DNA of 64,000 nucleotides from Helicobacter cinaedi CCUG 18818 = ATCC BAA-847 (lineage in GTDB: Bacteria; Campylobacterota; Campylobacteria; Campylobacterales; Helicobacteraceae): positions 507,318 through 571,317 of the forward strand of contig NZ_DS990391.1 of NCBI RefSeq assembly GCF_000155475.1. The letters run 5' to 3'. A program made the position numbers and the translations under genes. The notes beneath the pieces were generated by a model, which worked only from the letters and a program-made list of their open reading frames with translations, ran no database searches and was not told where the DNA came from. This document shows positions 29,569 through 38,748 of this stretch, one piece after another; the stretch's first letter is position 1; the number at the start of each line of letters is the position of its first letter.

Positions 29569-29937
29569 CTTAAACACATAGCCTAAATACACGCATAAGA
29601 TTCCACATATATTGGAAAATAGCATATAAAGCATTGTGGTAAGGATACAATGATTTTGCAGGAGTTTTAGCACTTCTAGGCTAAAGGTAGAAAATGTGCT
29701 AAATCCCCCAAGCAAACCGATAGTAAGAAATGCAAATAAGAGTGAATCTTGCCCTTTTATCATCGCCACACATAGCCCTATGCCAAAACACGCTAACATA
29801 TTGATACAAAATGTCGCTATGAAGCTATAATGCAGATATTGACTTGGCAAAATAGATACAACACCATAGCCTATACAAAAGCGTAACGCCGCCCCTATGC
29901 CACCACCTAAGCTGATAAGCGCGAGTTTGGTTAGCAT
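29563..29937 (-). CDS. crcB: fluoride channel/exporter CrcB (FluC)
   Basis: 124 residues, four membrane helices. Conserved GGGIGAALRF at the start, NMLACFGIG in helix 2, and GLLGGFSTFSTFSLE with the Phe box and polar track of the Fluc pore. It works as a dimer that expels fluoride from the cytoplasm. I see no fluoride riboswitch in the 75 bases upstream. Confidence 0.9.
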   Translation of the reverse strand: MLTKLALISLGGGIGAALRFCIGYGVVSILPSQYLHYSFIATFCINMLACFGIGLCVAMIKGQDSLLFAFLTIGLLGGFSTFSTFSLEVLKLLQNHCILTTMLYMLFSNICGILCVYLGYVFKG

Positions 29938-30012
29938 TTGTGTCCTTTTGTGAGAATTGTTTAGTATAGTTAGAGTAGCACGATAAACTGAAGGGGCTTT
30001 TAGATTTATAAT

Positions 30013-31188
30013 TTACTCATCTTCTATTTTCGCCTCTCTTTTGCGATAGATTAAGATTCCAAAGCTTAGAAAAAGTAAAAAGGGCAGTAGCTCACACATT
30101 GTTTTTAACGCACTAAGAAAATCTATGCCATAGTTTGCCACCTGCACATAGAGTTTCAAATAATGGCTAATAGGCAAAATGATATGCCAAAAACTCGCAA
30201 AATTCCCCATAGAATTTACCGGAAAAGTAAGCCCTGCAAACGCAAAGCTAGGCGCACAATAAATCGCTGCCACAGCTAAAGCTCTCGTATGGTCTCTTAA
30301 AATCGCATAGGCAAACACGCCCACACTAGAATACGCTAAAATCGTAAGCAAAGCCCCGATGTAGAGTGTGATATAACTCCCACGAAAGCTAAAGCCAAGG
30401 AGATGAAAAAACAGCATCATCACACCCCACCAAAATGAAAAGATTCCCGCATAGGCAAAGACTTTGGTAAGGATATATAATCGTGCGTGGATTCCATCTG
30501 GCATTTGGGATTTTTTACCTTTGACAAAGCCCACATCAGCTTCATCTCTAGCTAGAGAGTTAATCACACATAAAATCACAAGCATAATAAGTGAGCAAGG
30601 CAGAATCCCTGTCAGCAGGAATTGCGCGTAGCTATTATTGATATTATAAAGTGGGGTGATTTGCATAAGGATAGGAGAGCTTTTTGCTAAAGCCGCATCA
30701 ATATTATGCGTTTGGATAAGGTTTTTGCCAAGCTTTGCTTTGACATTACTTGTTAAAATAAGTTGCTTAAAAGCTCCTTCAATAGACTTTGCCACAAGCA
30801 TAAGCTGGGCATTATAATAGATTGGAATCTCCGTTAAAATACCCTTTTTGCTATGAGATTCTAAGCCTTTTGGAAACACAACAATCGCATAAATCTGTGT
30901 GCTACTCATATCATCTTTAGCTTCACTTAGGCTAGAGTAGCTCCGCGTAACGCTAATAGCAGGAATGGCGGAGAGATTGCGTGTAAGCTCTTGGCTTAAA
31001 GGTGTTTTATCTAAATCCACTACGCCAATGGGTGCAGAACGCACAAAGCTTTGCGAAAATACCGCCCATATAAAAAGCCCTAAAAGCAAAGGTGCGAGTG
31101 TGCAAAGAAAGAGTGAAAATCTATCATTTAAAAAGCCATAAAATTCCCGCTTAAAAAAGCCTAAAATCGGCTTAAAATGCTCTCTCAT
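30013..31188 (-). CDS. ABC-2 type transporter permease
   Basis: 391 residues. One N-terminal helix (LFLCTLAPLLLGLFIWAVF) is followed by a large extracytoplasmic loop (about 50-180) and five C-terminal helices. This is the ABC2_membrane_3 (YhhJ/YbhR-like) layout used for export of drugs, lipids or polymers. A basic C-terminal tail ends the protein. No ATPase or HlyD-type subunit is in this window, so partners must be elsewhere. The start overlaps the flhX stop. Confidence 0.75.
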   Translation of the reverse strand: MREHFKPILGFFKREFYGFLNDRFSLFLCTLAPLLLGLFIWAVFSQSFVRSAPIGVVDLDKTPLSQELTRNLSAIPAISVTRSYSSLSEAKDDMSSTQIYAIVVFPKGLESHSKKGILTEIPIYYNAQLMLVAKSIEGAFKQLILTSNVKAKLGKNLIQTHNIDAALAKSSPILMQITPLYNINNSYAQFLLTGILPCSLIMLVILCVINSLARDEADVGFVKGKKSQMPDGIHARLYILTKVFAYAGIFSFWWGVMMLFFHLLGFSFRGSYITLYIGALLTILAYSSVGVFAYAILRDHTRALAVAAIYCAPSFAFAGLTFPVNSMGNFASFWHIILPISHYLKLYVQVANYGIDFLSALKTMCELLPFLLFLSFGILIYRKREAKIEDE

Positions 31189-31463
31189 TACATATCCTTG
31201 CTTAATTGAGCGTTTTTCTCACATTGCAAAAGCCATACAAACACTTCCACCACGGCATTATACATTTCAGGTGGGATATGTGAATCTAGCGGGATTTGTA
31301 GTAGGGACTGCACAAGCAGAGGGTTAGAAAATAATGGCACATCAAATTCCTTTGCTTTAGCAATAATCTTTAAAGCAATATCATTTTGCCCCTTTGCCAC
31401 CACACGCGGGGCATTATCAAACTCCGCATTATAGGCTAGAGCCACAGCTTTTTTGTTCTTCAA
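31188..31463 (-). CDS. flhX: FlhX, FlhB C-terminal domain homologue
   Basis: 91 residues matching only the cytoplasmic C-terminal part of the flagellar export switch FlhB (AVALAYNAEFDNAPRVVAKGQNDIALKI, then IPPEMYNAVVEVFVWL). The autocleavage NPTH motif that precedes this region in FlhB is absent; the protein starts just after it. Such FlhX proteins can partly replace cleaved FlhB-C in flagellar export in Helicobacter. It lies 10 bases after ribE on the same strand. Confidence 0.82.
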   Translation of the reverse strand: MKNKKAVALAYNAEFDNAPRVVAKGQNDIALKIIAKAKEFDVPLFSNPLLVQSLLQIPLDSHIPPEMYNAVVEVFVWLLQCEKNAQLSKDM

Positions 31464-31473
31464 CTCATATTCC

Positions 31474-32115
31474 TTAATAGTTTAGATTCATCATATCAAT
31501 ATCACGCCACGAGAGTGCATTTTTGCTATTTCCACTCATATTCCGCAGGGTGCTTACCACGCTACGCGTGATGATATCAGATTCTAGATTCACTCTTCTG
31601 CCGATTTGATATTCACCAAAAAGCGTGTTTTTAAGCGTGTGTGGGATAATGGTAAGCTTAAAACCCTTTGTATTTGAAGTTGCAACTGAATCTACAATCG
31701 TTAAGCTTATGCCATCAACACACACCGAGCCTTTGGGTATCATAAGCTCAAGCATTACTTCATCTGTTTGTATAAAAAAATCACTTGAATCTGCATTGTG
31801 CGTAATGTGGTTAATTGTGCCTATGCCATCAATATGCCCTTGCACGATATGCCCATCAAATCTATCTCCAAGGCTTAGAGCCGGCTCCAAATGCACCTTT
31901 GCATTGGGAGTAAAATTTTCAATAGCGATGTGTTGTTTGGTGTGATTACTTAGCTCCATTGTAAGCCCCCCTTGAAAAAATGCAATAGCCGTTAGACACG
32001 CCCCATTAATCGCAATAGAATCCCCAAGCTTTGCTTGATAGTCTGTATAAATCTCAAGCGTGTTGTTAGTAAAGCTTTTTACCCTTGCGATTTCACGCAC
32101 AAGTCCGCTAAACAT
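31474..32115 (-). CDS. ribE: riboflavin synthase alpha chain
   Basis: 213 residues with the internal two-fold lumazine-binding repeat: MFSGLVREIARV with LGDSIAINGACLTA in repeat 1, and HIVQGHIDGIGTI with PKGSVCVDGISLTI in repeat 2. It dismutates two 6,7-dimethyl-8-ribityllumazine molecules to riboflavin. No FMN riboswitch is visible upstream. The gene is divergent from tatD. Confidence 0.94.
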   Translation of the reverse strand: MFSGLVREIARVKSFTNNTLEIYTDYQAKLGDSIAINGACLTAIAFFQGGLTMELSNHTKQHIAIENFTPNAKVHLEPALSLGDRFDGHIVQGHIDGIGTINHITHNADSSDFFIQTDEVMLELMIPKGSVCVDGISLTIVDSVATSNTKGFKLTIIPHTLKNTLFGEYQIGRRVNLESDIITRSVVSTLRNMSGNSKNALSWRDIDMMNLNY

Positions 32116-32211
32116 TAATCTCCTTATTGTTTGTAAAGATATTTATGCTAAAATCTCGCCTTTTATTCTAACATAAATCTAGCACAAATAAACAAATTAC
32201 AGGGTTGCAGA

Positions 32212-33018
32212 ATGAGTATTCCATATATGATAGACACGCATTGTCATTTAGATTCTACGCGGTTTGATGAAGATTTAGATTCTGTCATACAAAGGGCGTT
32301 TTCACATAATGTCAAAAAAATCATCATTCCCGGAGCGGATATTCACACCTTGCCAAAGGCTAGGGAAATAGCTCATAAATATGAGGGCGTGTATTTTGCC
32401 ACTGGGGTACATCCAAATGATATGGGCGGTTTTGACTTGCAAACATTACAAGAATATGCCAAAGACGAAAAGTGTATTGCCATCGGGGAATGTGGGCTAG
32501 ATTATTACCGCTTGGCTGAATCTATTGAATCTGGTGAGGTGGGGCAGAATCTTGAAGAGATAAAGTTAAGGCAAAAAGAAGTCTTTATTGCTCAAATAGA
32601 GCTTGCCCTAAGCTTAGATAAGCCCCTTATCGTGCATATACGAGAGGCAAGTAATGATAGCTTTGAGATTTTACAAGGCTATGAAAACGCTAGGGGGGTG
32701 TTGCACTGCTATAATGCGGATAGAATCTTGCTAGGGCTTAGTCAAAGATTCTATTATGGCATTGGTGGGGTTTGCACCTTTAAAAATGCAAGGCGACTCA
32801 TTGAAGCCCTGCCGCTTATCCCAAAGGAACGCATTGTGCTTGAAACTGACGCACCCTACCTTACCCCGCACCCACATCGTGGGGAACGCAATGAGCCTTA
32901 TTTCATTCCATTGATTATGGCAAAACTCGCAAATGTGCTTGATATGAGCGAAGATGAAGTGATTGCCACAAGCACGAGCAATGCAGAACATCTCTTTAGA
33001 GAACTAAAAGGAGTATAA
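32212..33018 (+). CDS. tatD: TatD family metal-dependent DNase
   Basis: 268 residues. TIM-barrel hydrolase with metal ligands in DTHCHLD, GECGLDYYR, PLIVHIREA, LHCYN and LETDAPYLTP. The family acts as a 3'-5' exonuclease or AP endonuclease in DNA turnover and repair. The stop and the start of the transglycosylase gene are adjacent (AAAGGAGTATAAATG), so they are one operon. Confidence 0.93.
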   Translation: MSIPYMIDTHCHLDSTRFDEDLDSVIQRAFSHNVKKIIIPGADIHTLPKAREIAHKYEGVYFATGVHPNDMGGFDLQTLQEYAKDEKCIAIGECGLDYYRLAESIESGEVGQNLEEIKLRQKEVFIAQIELALSLDKPLIVHIREASNDSFEILQGYENARGVLHCYNADRILLGLSQRFYYGIGGVCTFKNARRLIEALPLIPKERIVLETDAPYLTPHPHRGERNEPYFIPLIMAKLANVLDMSEDEVIATSTSNAEHLFRELKGV

Positions 33019-34125
33019 ATGCGATTTGTAAAGATTCTTATTCTTTATGTAATGCTCCCTTGCCTAGCCTTTGCCACAGAAGATGACTTTTACACAATGA
33101 CTTACAATAAAAATACAAATATTTTAAACTCATTTGGTGTGCATACAAGCTTTATGACAAGCATTGCCGATGATGAAAAGGCTCAAAGGATTAGAGATAG
33201 GTGGCAGTATTTTGTGCAGCGGTTTACCCAAAGCTATGAGTTTATTCCAACGCTTAGAAATATGATAGCTAAAGAGCAGATTCCACAGGAATTTTTATTT
33301 CTTGCTATGGCTGAATCTGAATTTGCACTCAATGCTAAAAGCTCAAAAAAAGCCATAGGGATTTGGCAGATTATGCCAGCAACCGCAAGGGGCTTGGGGC
33401 TAGAGATAAATGAATATATTGATGAGCGTAAAGACCCCATTAAAAGCACACAAGCAGCGACAAAATACTTAAAATATCTCTATGAATCCACAGGGGAGTG
33501 GTATCTTGCGGCAATGGCGTATAATTGTGGTTTGGGGCGGTTAAAAAGGGGTATTGAAGAAGCTGGAGGGGATTCTCGCATTGAAACACTACTTAATGAT
33601 GAAGCTCAATATATCCCTGCTGAAACGCGTAACTATATCCGCACGATTTTGGCAATGAGCCTACTTTTTAATGATGTAGATTTTTTGAAAGCTCAAAATG
33701 CGGATTATCTGCTTAATCGCGGTGCGACAGATAGCATTGCAAGTGTTGATGTAAGGGGCGGTATATCGCTTAGTGCCATTGCTAAGAGTGCTAAGATTCC
33801 ATTAAGTGAATTGCAAAAATATAATCGCCATTTTACCCGCTCTTTTCTCCCGCCGGGCAATAAACGCTACAATGTCTATCTCCCCTATGATAAGCTCCGC
33901 ACATTTAAGCAAAATTTTGATGAAAAAAAGCACTCTGAATCTGTGTTTGTTACACATATTGTGCAAAAAGGCGAGAGCCTTAGCACCATTGCGAGTAACT
34001 ACAAGATTCCATTAAGTGAGCTTAAAGCAGTCAATAATATCAAAGGCTCACATATAAGCATTAATCAAAAGCTCACTATCCCAAAGCTTAAGGGCAAAAC
34101 CGCTACAATTGCTGATGGGCGGTAA
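33019..34125 (+). CDS. mltD: membrane-bound lytic transglycosylase D-like, with two LysM domains
   Basis: 368 residues. Signal peptide (ILILYVMLPCLAFA), then a GH23 SLT domain: catalytic Glu in AMAESEFALNAKSS, KKAIGIWQIMPATARGLGL and YLAAMAYNCGLGRLKRG. Two LysM units follow, each with the phrase KIPLSEL (about residues 240-290 and 315-360). It cleaves peptidoglycan glycan strands in the periplasm. The signal peptide shows no lipobox Cys, unlike E. coli MltD. It is next to rlpA, another glycan-strand enzyme. Confidence 0.88.
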   Translation: MRFVKILILYVMLPCLAFATEDDFYTMTYNKNTNILNSFGVHTSFMTSIADDEKAQRIRDRWQYFVQRFTQSYEFIPTLRNMIAKEQIPQEFLFLAMAESEFALNAKSSKKAIGIWQIMPATARGLGLEINEYIDERKDPIKSTQAATKYLKYLYESTGEWYLAAMAYNCGLGRLKRGIEEAGGDSRIETLLNDEAQYIPAETRNYIRTILAMSLLFNDVDFLKAQNADYLLNRGATDSIASVDVRGGISLSAIAKSAKIPLSELQKYNRHFTRSFLPPGNKRYNVYLPYDKLRTFKQNFDEKKHSESVFVTHIVQKGESLSTIASNYKIPLSELKAVNNIKGSHISINQKLTIPKLKGKTATIADGR

Positions 34126-34128
34126 AAA

Positions 34129-35046
34129 TTGATGACAAACAAAAGGAGTAGTATGAAATTTTCTTATGCTGTATGGATTTGTATCTTTGCTGGATTGAGC
34201 TTTTTAGGCTGTGTGGAGAAAAGTGCAGAATGGAGTGAAAGCAGCACAAAAGCAAAAGGCTTTAATGATAGCTTTGATGACTTAGATGCCTTTAATCAAG
34301 GCATAACGCCAAATATCGGCGGCAACTCTATGCGAGAATCTCCAGCCATTCAAGAAGCCACAATGCGTCCTTATCAAGTCGCTGGGAAATGGTATTACCC
34401 CGAAAAGGTGAGCCTTGGGGATAAATTTGATGGGTATGCGAGCTGGTATGGGGCTGACTTTCACGCTAAAAAAACTTCTAATGGCGAAACTTACAATATG
34501 CACGCTCACACTGCTGCACACAAGACTTTCCCTATAAATACCGTTGTAAAAGTGCTCAATGTTGAAAATGGCAAAAGCACGATTGTGCGGATTAATGATA
34601 GAGGTCCTTTTGTGGAGGGGCGGATTATTGATTTAAGCAACGCTGCAGCAGAAGATATTGATATGGTGAAAGTTGGCACAGCAAAGGTGCGGTTAGAGAT
34701 TATCGGCTTTGGCGGTGTGATTAACAAAGACAATAAGCAAGAAGCCCAAAATGTGCAAAGTGATGATGTGCTAAGCAATGAATTTAAAGTAGATAGCACG
34801 CCAAAATCTGTGAGTGGTGGGGCATTTGCTATCCAAGTTGGGGCATTTAGACGCAAAGAAGGCGCACAAGTTACCCAAGAGCGATTTTCACATATCCCAC
34901 CTTATCAAAGCGTGATTCAGGAATTTGAGCTAGATAATGCACCTATTTATCGTGTGTTTTTGCGAGGATTCCAAAGTGAGCAGGAAGCCAGGGATTTTTT
35001 AAAGAAAAACACACAGATTCAGGGAGGCTTTTTTATCCGCGATTAG
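34129..35046 (+). CDS. rlpA: RlpA septal ring lytic transglycosylase-like lipoprotein
   Basis: 305 residues. Lipobox FLGC near residue 27 indicates an outer-membrane lipoprotein. A double-psi beta-barrel follows with GYASWYGADFHAKKTSNGE, LNVENGKSTIVRINDRGPF and RIIDLSNAAAE. The C-terminal SPOR domain (FAIQVGAFRRKEGA to YRVFLRGFQSEQEARDFL) should bind denuded septal glycan. Starts 3 bases after mltD. Some RlpA cleave naked glycans; activity here is inferred. Confidence 0.92.
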   Translation: MMTNKRSSMKFSYAVWICIFAGLSFLGCVEKSAEWSESSTKAKGFNDSFDDLDAFNQGITPNIGGNSMRESPAIQEATMRPYQVAGKWYYPEKVSLGDKFDGYASWYGADFHAKKTSNGETYNMHAHTAAHKTFPINTVVKVLNVENGKSTIVRINDRGPFVEGRIIDLSNAAAEDIDMVKVGTAKVRLEIIGFGGVINKDNKQEAQNVQSDDVLSNEFKVDSTPKSVSGGAFAIQVGAFRRKEGAQVTQERFSHIPPYQSVIQEFELDNAPIYRVFLRGFQSEQEARDFLKKNTQIQGGFFIRD

Positions 35047-35084
35047 AATCTAGTGTATTGATACTTTAAAAGGAGTAAGGGCGT

Positions 35085-35681
35085 ATGGAAACACAAATAG
35101 AATTAACACGAAAGACAAAAGAGACAGATATTACTCTCTCTTTAAATCTCTATGGTAGTGGGAATGCGGAGATAGAAACAAGCATAGGCTTTTTTAATCA
35201 TATGCTTGAATCGCTGACCAAGCACAGCCTTATGGATATAAGGCTTCACTGCAAGGGCGATACAGAAGTTGATGGACATCATAGTGTGGAAGATTGTGGC
35301 ATACTCTTAGGCAAGGCATTACATCGGGCAATTTATCCAGCTAGTGGCATTGAGCGATTTGGCAATGCGAGTGTGGTAATGGACGAATCTTGTGTGGAAT
35401 GTGATATTGATGTAAGCAATCGTGGATTCTTACTTTTTGACACTCACGCATACAAATTGCCCTTTAAAGGAATGGTTGGGGGCTTTGATGTGGAGTTAGC
35501 AGAAGAGTTTTTTAGGGCGTTATGTTTGAATACTGGACTAAGTGTGCATATCGTGCTAAAACGCGGGAAAAATCTACATCACATTGTAGAGGCGATGTTT
35601 AAGGCTTTTGCAGTGAGTTTTAGACGCGCTATAAGTCAAAATCCTAGAATCTTAACACCTTCAACAAAGGGGATATTATGA
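35085..35681 (+). CDS. hisB: imidazoleglycerol-phosphate dehydratase
   Basis: 198 residues, the monofunctional dehydratase form. Metal-binding repeats DGHHSVEDCGILLGKAL and NLHHIVEAMFKAFA are both present. It performs the sixth step of histidine synthesis. It is the only his gene in the window and sits between the cell-wall gene rlpA and kdsC, so the his pathway is scattered. H. pylori lacks histidine synthesis. The stop overlaps the kdsC ATG by 4 bases. Confidence 0.94.
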   Translation: METQIELTRKTKETDITLSLNLYGSGNAEIETSIGFFNHMLESLTKHSLMDIRLHCKGDTEVDGHHSVEDCGILLGKALHRAIYPASGIERFGNASVVMDESCVECDIDVSNRGFLLFDTHAYKLPFKGMVGGFDVELAEEFFRALCLNTGLSVHIVLKRGKNLHHIVEAMFKAFAVSFRRAISQNPRILTPSTKGIL

Positions 35682-36172
35682 TAAAGCTACTTGTATTTGA
35701 TGTAGATGGGACATTAAGCGATGGTAAGGTGTATTACTCTCAATCAGGTGAGGAGATAAAAAGCTTTGATATACGCGATGGATTAGCCATTAATGTGTGG
35801 AATAGACGCTTAAACTATCAAAGTGCCATTATCACGGGAAGAGAATCTCAAATGGTGAGAAAACGCGCAGAGGAGCTAGGCATTGAGCATATTTTTATGG
35901 GGATAGAAAATAAGGGAGAAGTGCTTACAGAGCTTATAGCAAAGCTAAATCTCAAAGCGAGTGAAGTGGCGTGTATAGGCGATGATCTCAATGATTTAAG
36001 TATGTTTAGAATCTGCCAAAAAGCCTATATGCCAAAAAATGGGGCTAAGGCGTTAAAAAAATATGCCTACAAAGTTTTAAAATCTAATGGTGGCAATGGG
36101 GCGGTGCGTGAGATGATAGAAGATGTGCTTAAACTCAATGGAGATAAAAAGCTTGAAAAATATTTCTTATAG
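35678..36172 (+). CDS. kdsC: 3-deoxy-D-manno-octulosonate 8-phosphate phosphatase
   Basis: 164 residues, HAD superfamily type C0 without cap. DVDGTLSDG (nucleophile and acid Asp), IITGRES, NKGEVL (Lys) and CIGDDLNDL are the four HAD motifs. It releases phosphate from KDO-8-P for lipid A/KDO synthesis. It heads a chain of overlapping genes for LPS transport and envelope synthesis. Confidence 0.93.
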   Translation: MIKLLVFDVDGTLSDGKVYYSQSGEEIKSFDIRDGLAINVWNRRLNYQSAIITGRESQMVRKRAEELGIEHIFMGIENKGEVLTELIAKLNLKASEVACIGDDLNDLSMFRICQKAYMPKNGAKALKKYAYKVLKSNGGNGAVREMIEDVLKLNGDKKLEKYFL

Positions 36173-36689
36173 AATCTATGGCTTTTTTTTCGCACTTTTA
36201 TGCTTTAGCTTAAGCAGTATGGTGCTTTTCACACAGGATAATGACCTGCATAAAGCCATAGGCAAAGAAGTGCCAAATATAGAGATGACAAATTTCACAC
36301 TCTATATGCTGACACCACAATATTGCCAAGCCATATCGGAAGGGACTTTAGCAATGCGGTTTGAAAATAGAGAGGAACTCTATGAGCTTTTTATCCATCA
36401 AGTGAATAATAAGCTTAATGAATATCTCTACGCTCCTTATGTGCTAAGCAAAAATAGAATCTACACTTTTTCTCAAGGGGCAGATTATCTGCGACTAGAT
36501 GGACTAAGCTTTTGGAGCAAATGGGGTGTGTATGACTATAATAAACGCATTTTTCAAGGCAAAGAGGACTTTATCCTGCGGCATAACACCACACAAGCCA
36601 CAGGACAAAATATTTTTTATGATTCTGTGTTGGGGGAAGTGAAGGCAGATACATTTAAAGCAGATATTCTGCTAGGGGAAAAATTATGA
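36153..36689 (+). CDS. lptC: LptC-like lipopolysaccharide export protein
   Basis: About 178 residues from TTG 36153, preceded by GGAG and giving MKNISYRIYGFFFALL; in-frame ATGs at 36123 and 36138 would lengthen it inside kdsC. One N-terminal membrane helix, then a periplasmic beta-rich domain (YLRLDGLSFWSKWGVYD, then FKADILLGEKL) as in LptC. It would pass LPS from the LptBFG transporter to LptA. Sequence similarity is weak, but position between kdsC and lptA is diagnostic. Confidence 0.75.
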   Translation: MKNISYRIYGFFFALLCFSLSSMVLFTQDNDLHKAIGKEVPNIEMTNFTLYMLTPQYCQAISEGTLAMRFENREELYELFIHQVNNKLNEYLYAPYVLSKNRIYTFSQGADYLRLDGLSFWSKWGVYDYNKRIFQGKEDFILRHNTTQATGQNIFYDSVLGEVKADTFKADILLGEKL

Positions 36690-37171
36690 CACATACCTTG
36701 CTAAAACTTATGCCTATACTGCTTTTATGTGCTTTTGCGTGGGGAAAAGAAGAAGTTTTGCAAGTGAGTGCAAAAAACTTCCAAAGTGATATGAAAAAGG
36801 GCATTACAGAGCTGAATGGTGAAGTTGTCGTAACAAAGGGCGGAGATACGCTATGGGCGGATAAGGTCATCATAGAAACAGATAAAAAAAACCGCCCACA
36901 AAAATACACCGCCATAGGCAATGTGAGATTCCACACTAAAATGCCCGATAAAGAGATGAAAGGTAAGGCAAAAAAGGCAATTTATGATGTAGCCAAAGAT
37001 GAATATCAGCTTATTGATAATGCGATGATTGAAGAGATAGGCAAACAAAACACCATAAAAGGCAATGTGATTGTGTTTAATCCACAAACCCAAGAAGCCT
37101 CAATCAAAGGCTCAAATCAAAAGCCCGGTGTGATTACTTTCATCATTGAAGATAAAAAGCAAGACCAATGA
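36686..37171 (+). CDS. lptA: LptA/OstA periplasmic LPS transport protein
   Basis: 161 residues. Signal peptide (LLKLMPILLLCAFAWG), then an OstA-like beta-jellyroll: KNFQSDMKKGITELNGEVVVTKGG, LWADKVIIETD, GNVRFHT and KGNVIVFNPQTQEASIKG. It forms the periplasmic bridge for LPS between LptC and LptD. ATGA overlap with lptC at its start and with engB at its end shows tight coupling. Confidence 0.88.
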   Translation: MTHTLLKLMPILLLCAFAWGKEEVLQVSAKNFQSDMKKGITELNGEVVVTKGGDTLWADKVIIETDKKNRPQKYTAIGNVRFHTKMPDKEMKGKAKKAIYDVAKDEYQLIDNAMIEEIGKQNTIKGNVIVFNPQTQEASIKGSNQKPGVITFIIEDKKQDQ

Positions 37172-37872
37172 CACAGAATCTAAAAGAGACAAAAAAGCAA
37201 GATTCACCAAAAAATCTTACGCAAAATGGAGTAAAGATTCTAGAATCTGCCTTTATGACAAGTGCGACAAATCCCAAAAATGCCTCCGCTCCTAGCATTA
37301 CCGAAATAGTCTTTTTAGGACGCAGTAATGTCGGCAAAAGCTCACTTATTAATGCCTTGCTTAACGCTCCATTAGCCAAAAGCTCTTCAACACCCGGGAA
37401 AACACAGCTCATTAATTTTTTTTCATCATTATGGCTTAAGGAGAATCAAAAAATACCGCTTTGTTTTGTGGATTTGCCCGGATTTGGCTATGCAAAAGTG
37501 AGTAAAAGCATTAAAAAAGAGTGGGAGAAGAATCTGCTTTCATTTTTGCTTTCACGCCAAAGCATTAAGCTGTTTTTACATTTAGTGGATTCTCGTCATA
37601 CGGATTTAGAGATTGATAAAAGTGTGGAGGCGTTTTTACAAGAGATTTGCAAGGGCGATCAAAAAATCTTAAGAATCTACACAAAAGCTGATAAGCTTAA
37701 GCAAAACGCTCTTAGCTCTTTGCAATGTAAGCTCACTCAACAAAATATACTAGATTCACAAACGCAAAGCTATTTGTGTAGTATCACTGCCAAAAATCAC
37801 AAAATTACTTCAATTCCTGCGTTGCGTGAGAAAATCTTAGATTTTACTTTGGGGGTAGAAAATGGCATTTGA
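37168..37872 (+). CDS. engB: ribosome biogenesis GTPase EngB/YsxC
   Basis: 234 residues, TrmE-Era-EngA-EngB group GTPase. G1 LGRSNVGKSSLIN, G2 SSTPGKTQLINFF, G3 VDLPGFGYAKV, G4 TKADKL and G5 SITAKN are present. It helps 50S subunit assembly. A 40-residue N-terminal extension (KETKKQDSPKNLTQNG) precedes the domain. It overlaps the next gene by 11 bases. Confidence 0.93.
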   Translation: MTQNLKETKKQDSPKNLTQNGVKILESAFMTSATNPKNASAPSITEIVFLGRSNVGKSSLINALLNAPLAKSSSTPGKTQLINFFSSLWLKENQKIPLCFVDLPGFGYAKVSKSIKKEWEKNLLSFLLSRQSIKLFLHLVDSRHTDLEIDKSVEAFLQEICKGDQKILRIYTKADKLKQNALSSLQCKLTQQNILDSQTQSYLCSITAKNHKITSIPALREKILDFTLGVENGI

Positions 37873-38332
37873 GTTTATAAAGCCCACATTGGCTGATATT
37901 AAGGAAATGCGGAATCTTGTCAGCGTGGAAGTGAAAAATGGCGTGATACTAGATAGAAGCGAAGATGAAATGGCAAATACCATTCGCTCTTATATCGTGG
38001 CTAGAGATAAGGGTAGCGGGGAGATTGCAGGATTCTGTGCGTTGTATGTGTATTCTGTGGATTTAGCTGAAGTGCGATCTTTAGTAGTGAAAGATTCTTA
38101 TCGTGGCTCTGGGCTAGGCAGTGAGCTGGTAACAAGGGCATTGCAAGAGGGAAAAGAGCTTGGGATTAAAGAAGTGCTTGTTTTGACCTATAAGGCAAAG
38201 TTGTTCCAAAGGCTAGGTTTTGCTATAATAGAAAAATCTCTTTTACCAAATCACAAAATATGGGTGGATTGTATTAAATGCAAACATTTTCCAATATGCG
38301 ACGAAGTGGCTCTTATAAACAAACTCTCTTAG
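37862..38332 (+). CDS. GNAT family N-acetyltransferase (ArgA-like)
   Basis: 156 residues. GNAT fold with the acetyl-CoA loop VRSLVVKDSYRGSGLGSELV and TYKAKLFQRLGFAIIEKS. The C-terminal CIKCKHFPICDEVA is typical of the short N-acetylglutamate-synthase-like proteins of this bacterial class. It may perform the first step of arginine synthesis, but a protein or small-molecule substrate is also possible. Coupled to engB by overlap. Confidence 0.75.
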   Translation: MAFEFIKPTLADIKEMRNLVSVEVKNGVILDRSEDEMANTIRSYIVARDKGSGEIAGFCALYVYSVDLAEVRSLVVKDSYRGSGLGSELVTRALQEGKELGIKEVLVLTYKAKLFQRLGFAIIEKSLLPNHKIWVDCIKCKHFPICDEVALINKLS

Positions 38333-38748
38333 GCATTGCCCTTTTTATCGGGCTATATGCGTATGAAAGCTTAGCAAGTATGACGATATGGCTGCCCCCA
38401 CTTATTGGCGTGTGCTTGGTGCTATTTATGAAGTTTGATAAAGAGGATAGATTCTATTCTTTTATAGCCTTGCTTTTTGGTGTAGCCCTTATAGAATCTG
38501 AAAACAATCTTCCTTTAGGTATGCTTTTAGGGTTATTTTTATTTTTAGCCCTTTTAGTTGTGCCAAGCATTCAAACACTCCTTAATACCCCCAAACTTGC
38601 CAAAGCAAGCTATGTCGCCCTAGCGTATTTGGGATTATATATTGTGGCTGTGATGATTGATATAGCCACAGACAGTAATGTTACACCGCCTTTTTTTATC
38701 GTGCTGTATTATTTAGTGATTGAAATTGTGATAGTGATGTTTTTATGA
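38278..38748 (+). CDS. small integral membrane protein upstream of PBP2
   Basis: 156 residues with four or five hydrophobic helices (about 17-28, 35-48, 58-68, 77-95, 108-125, 133-156) and short loops. The first 20 residues overlap the GNAT gene by 55 bases, so a later start (Met7) is possible. It ends 4 bases inside the PBP2 gene. No family signature is visible. Its size, topology and place directly before mrdA recall MreD, but this is inference from context. Confidence 0.6.
   Translation: MQTFSNMRRSGSYKQTLLGIALFIGLYAYESLASMTIWLPPLIGVCLVLFMKFDKEDRFYSFIALLFGVALIESENNLPLGMLLGLFLFLALLVVPSIQTLLNTPKLAKASYVALAYLGLYIVAVMIDIATDSNVTPPFFIVLYYLVIEIVIVMFL

Noticed and set aside
29938-30012. Fluoride riboswitch upstream of crcB
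   Set aside because: The leader is short and lacks the conserved pseudoknot motif.
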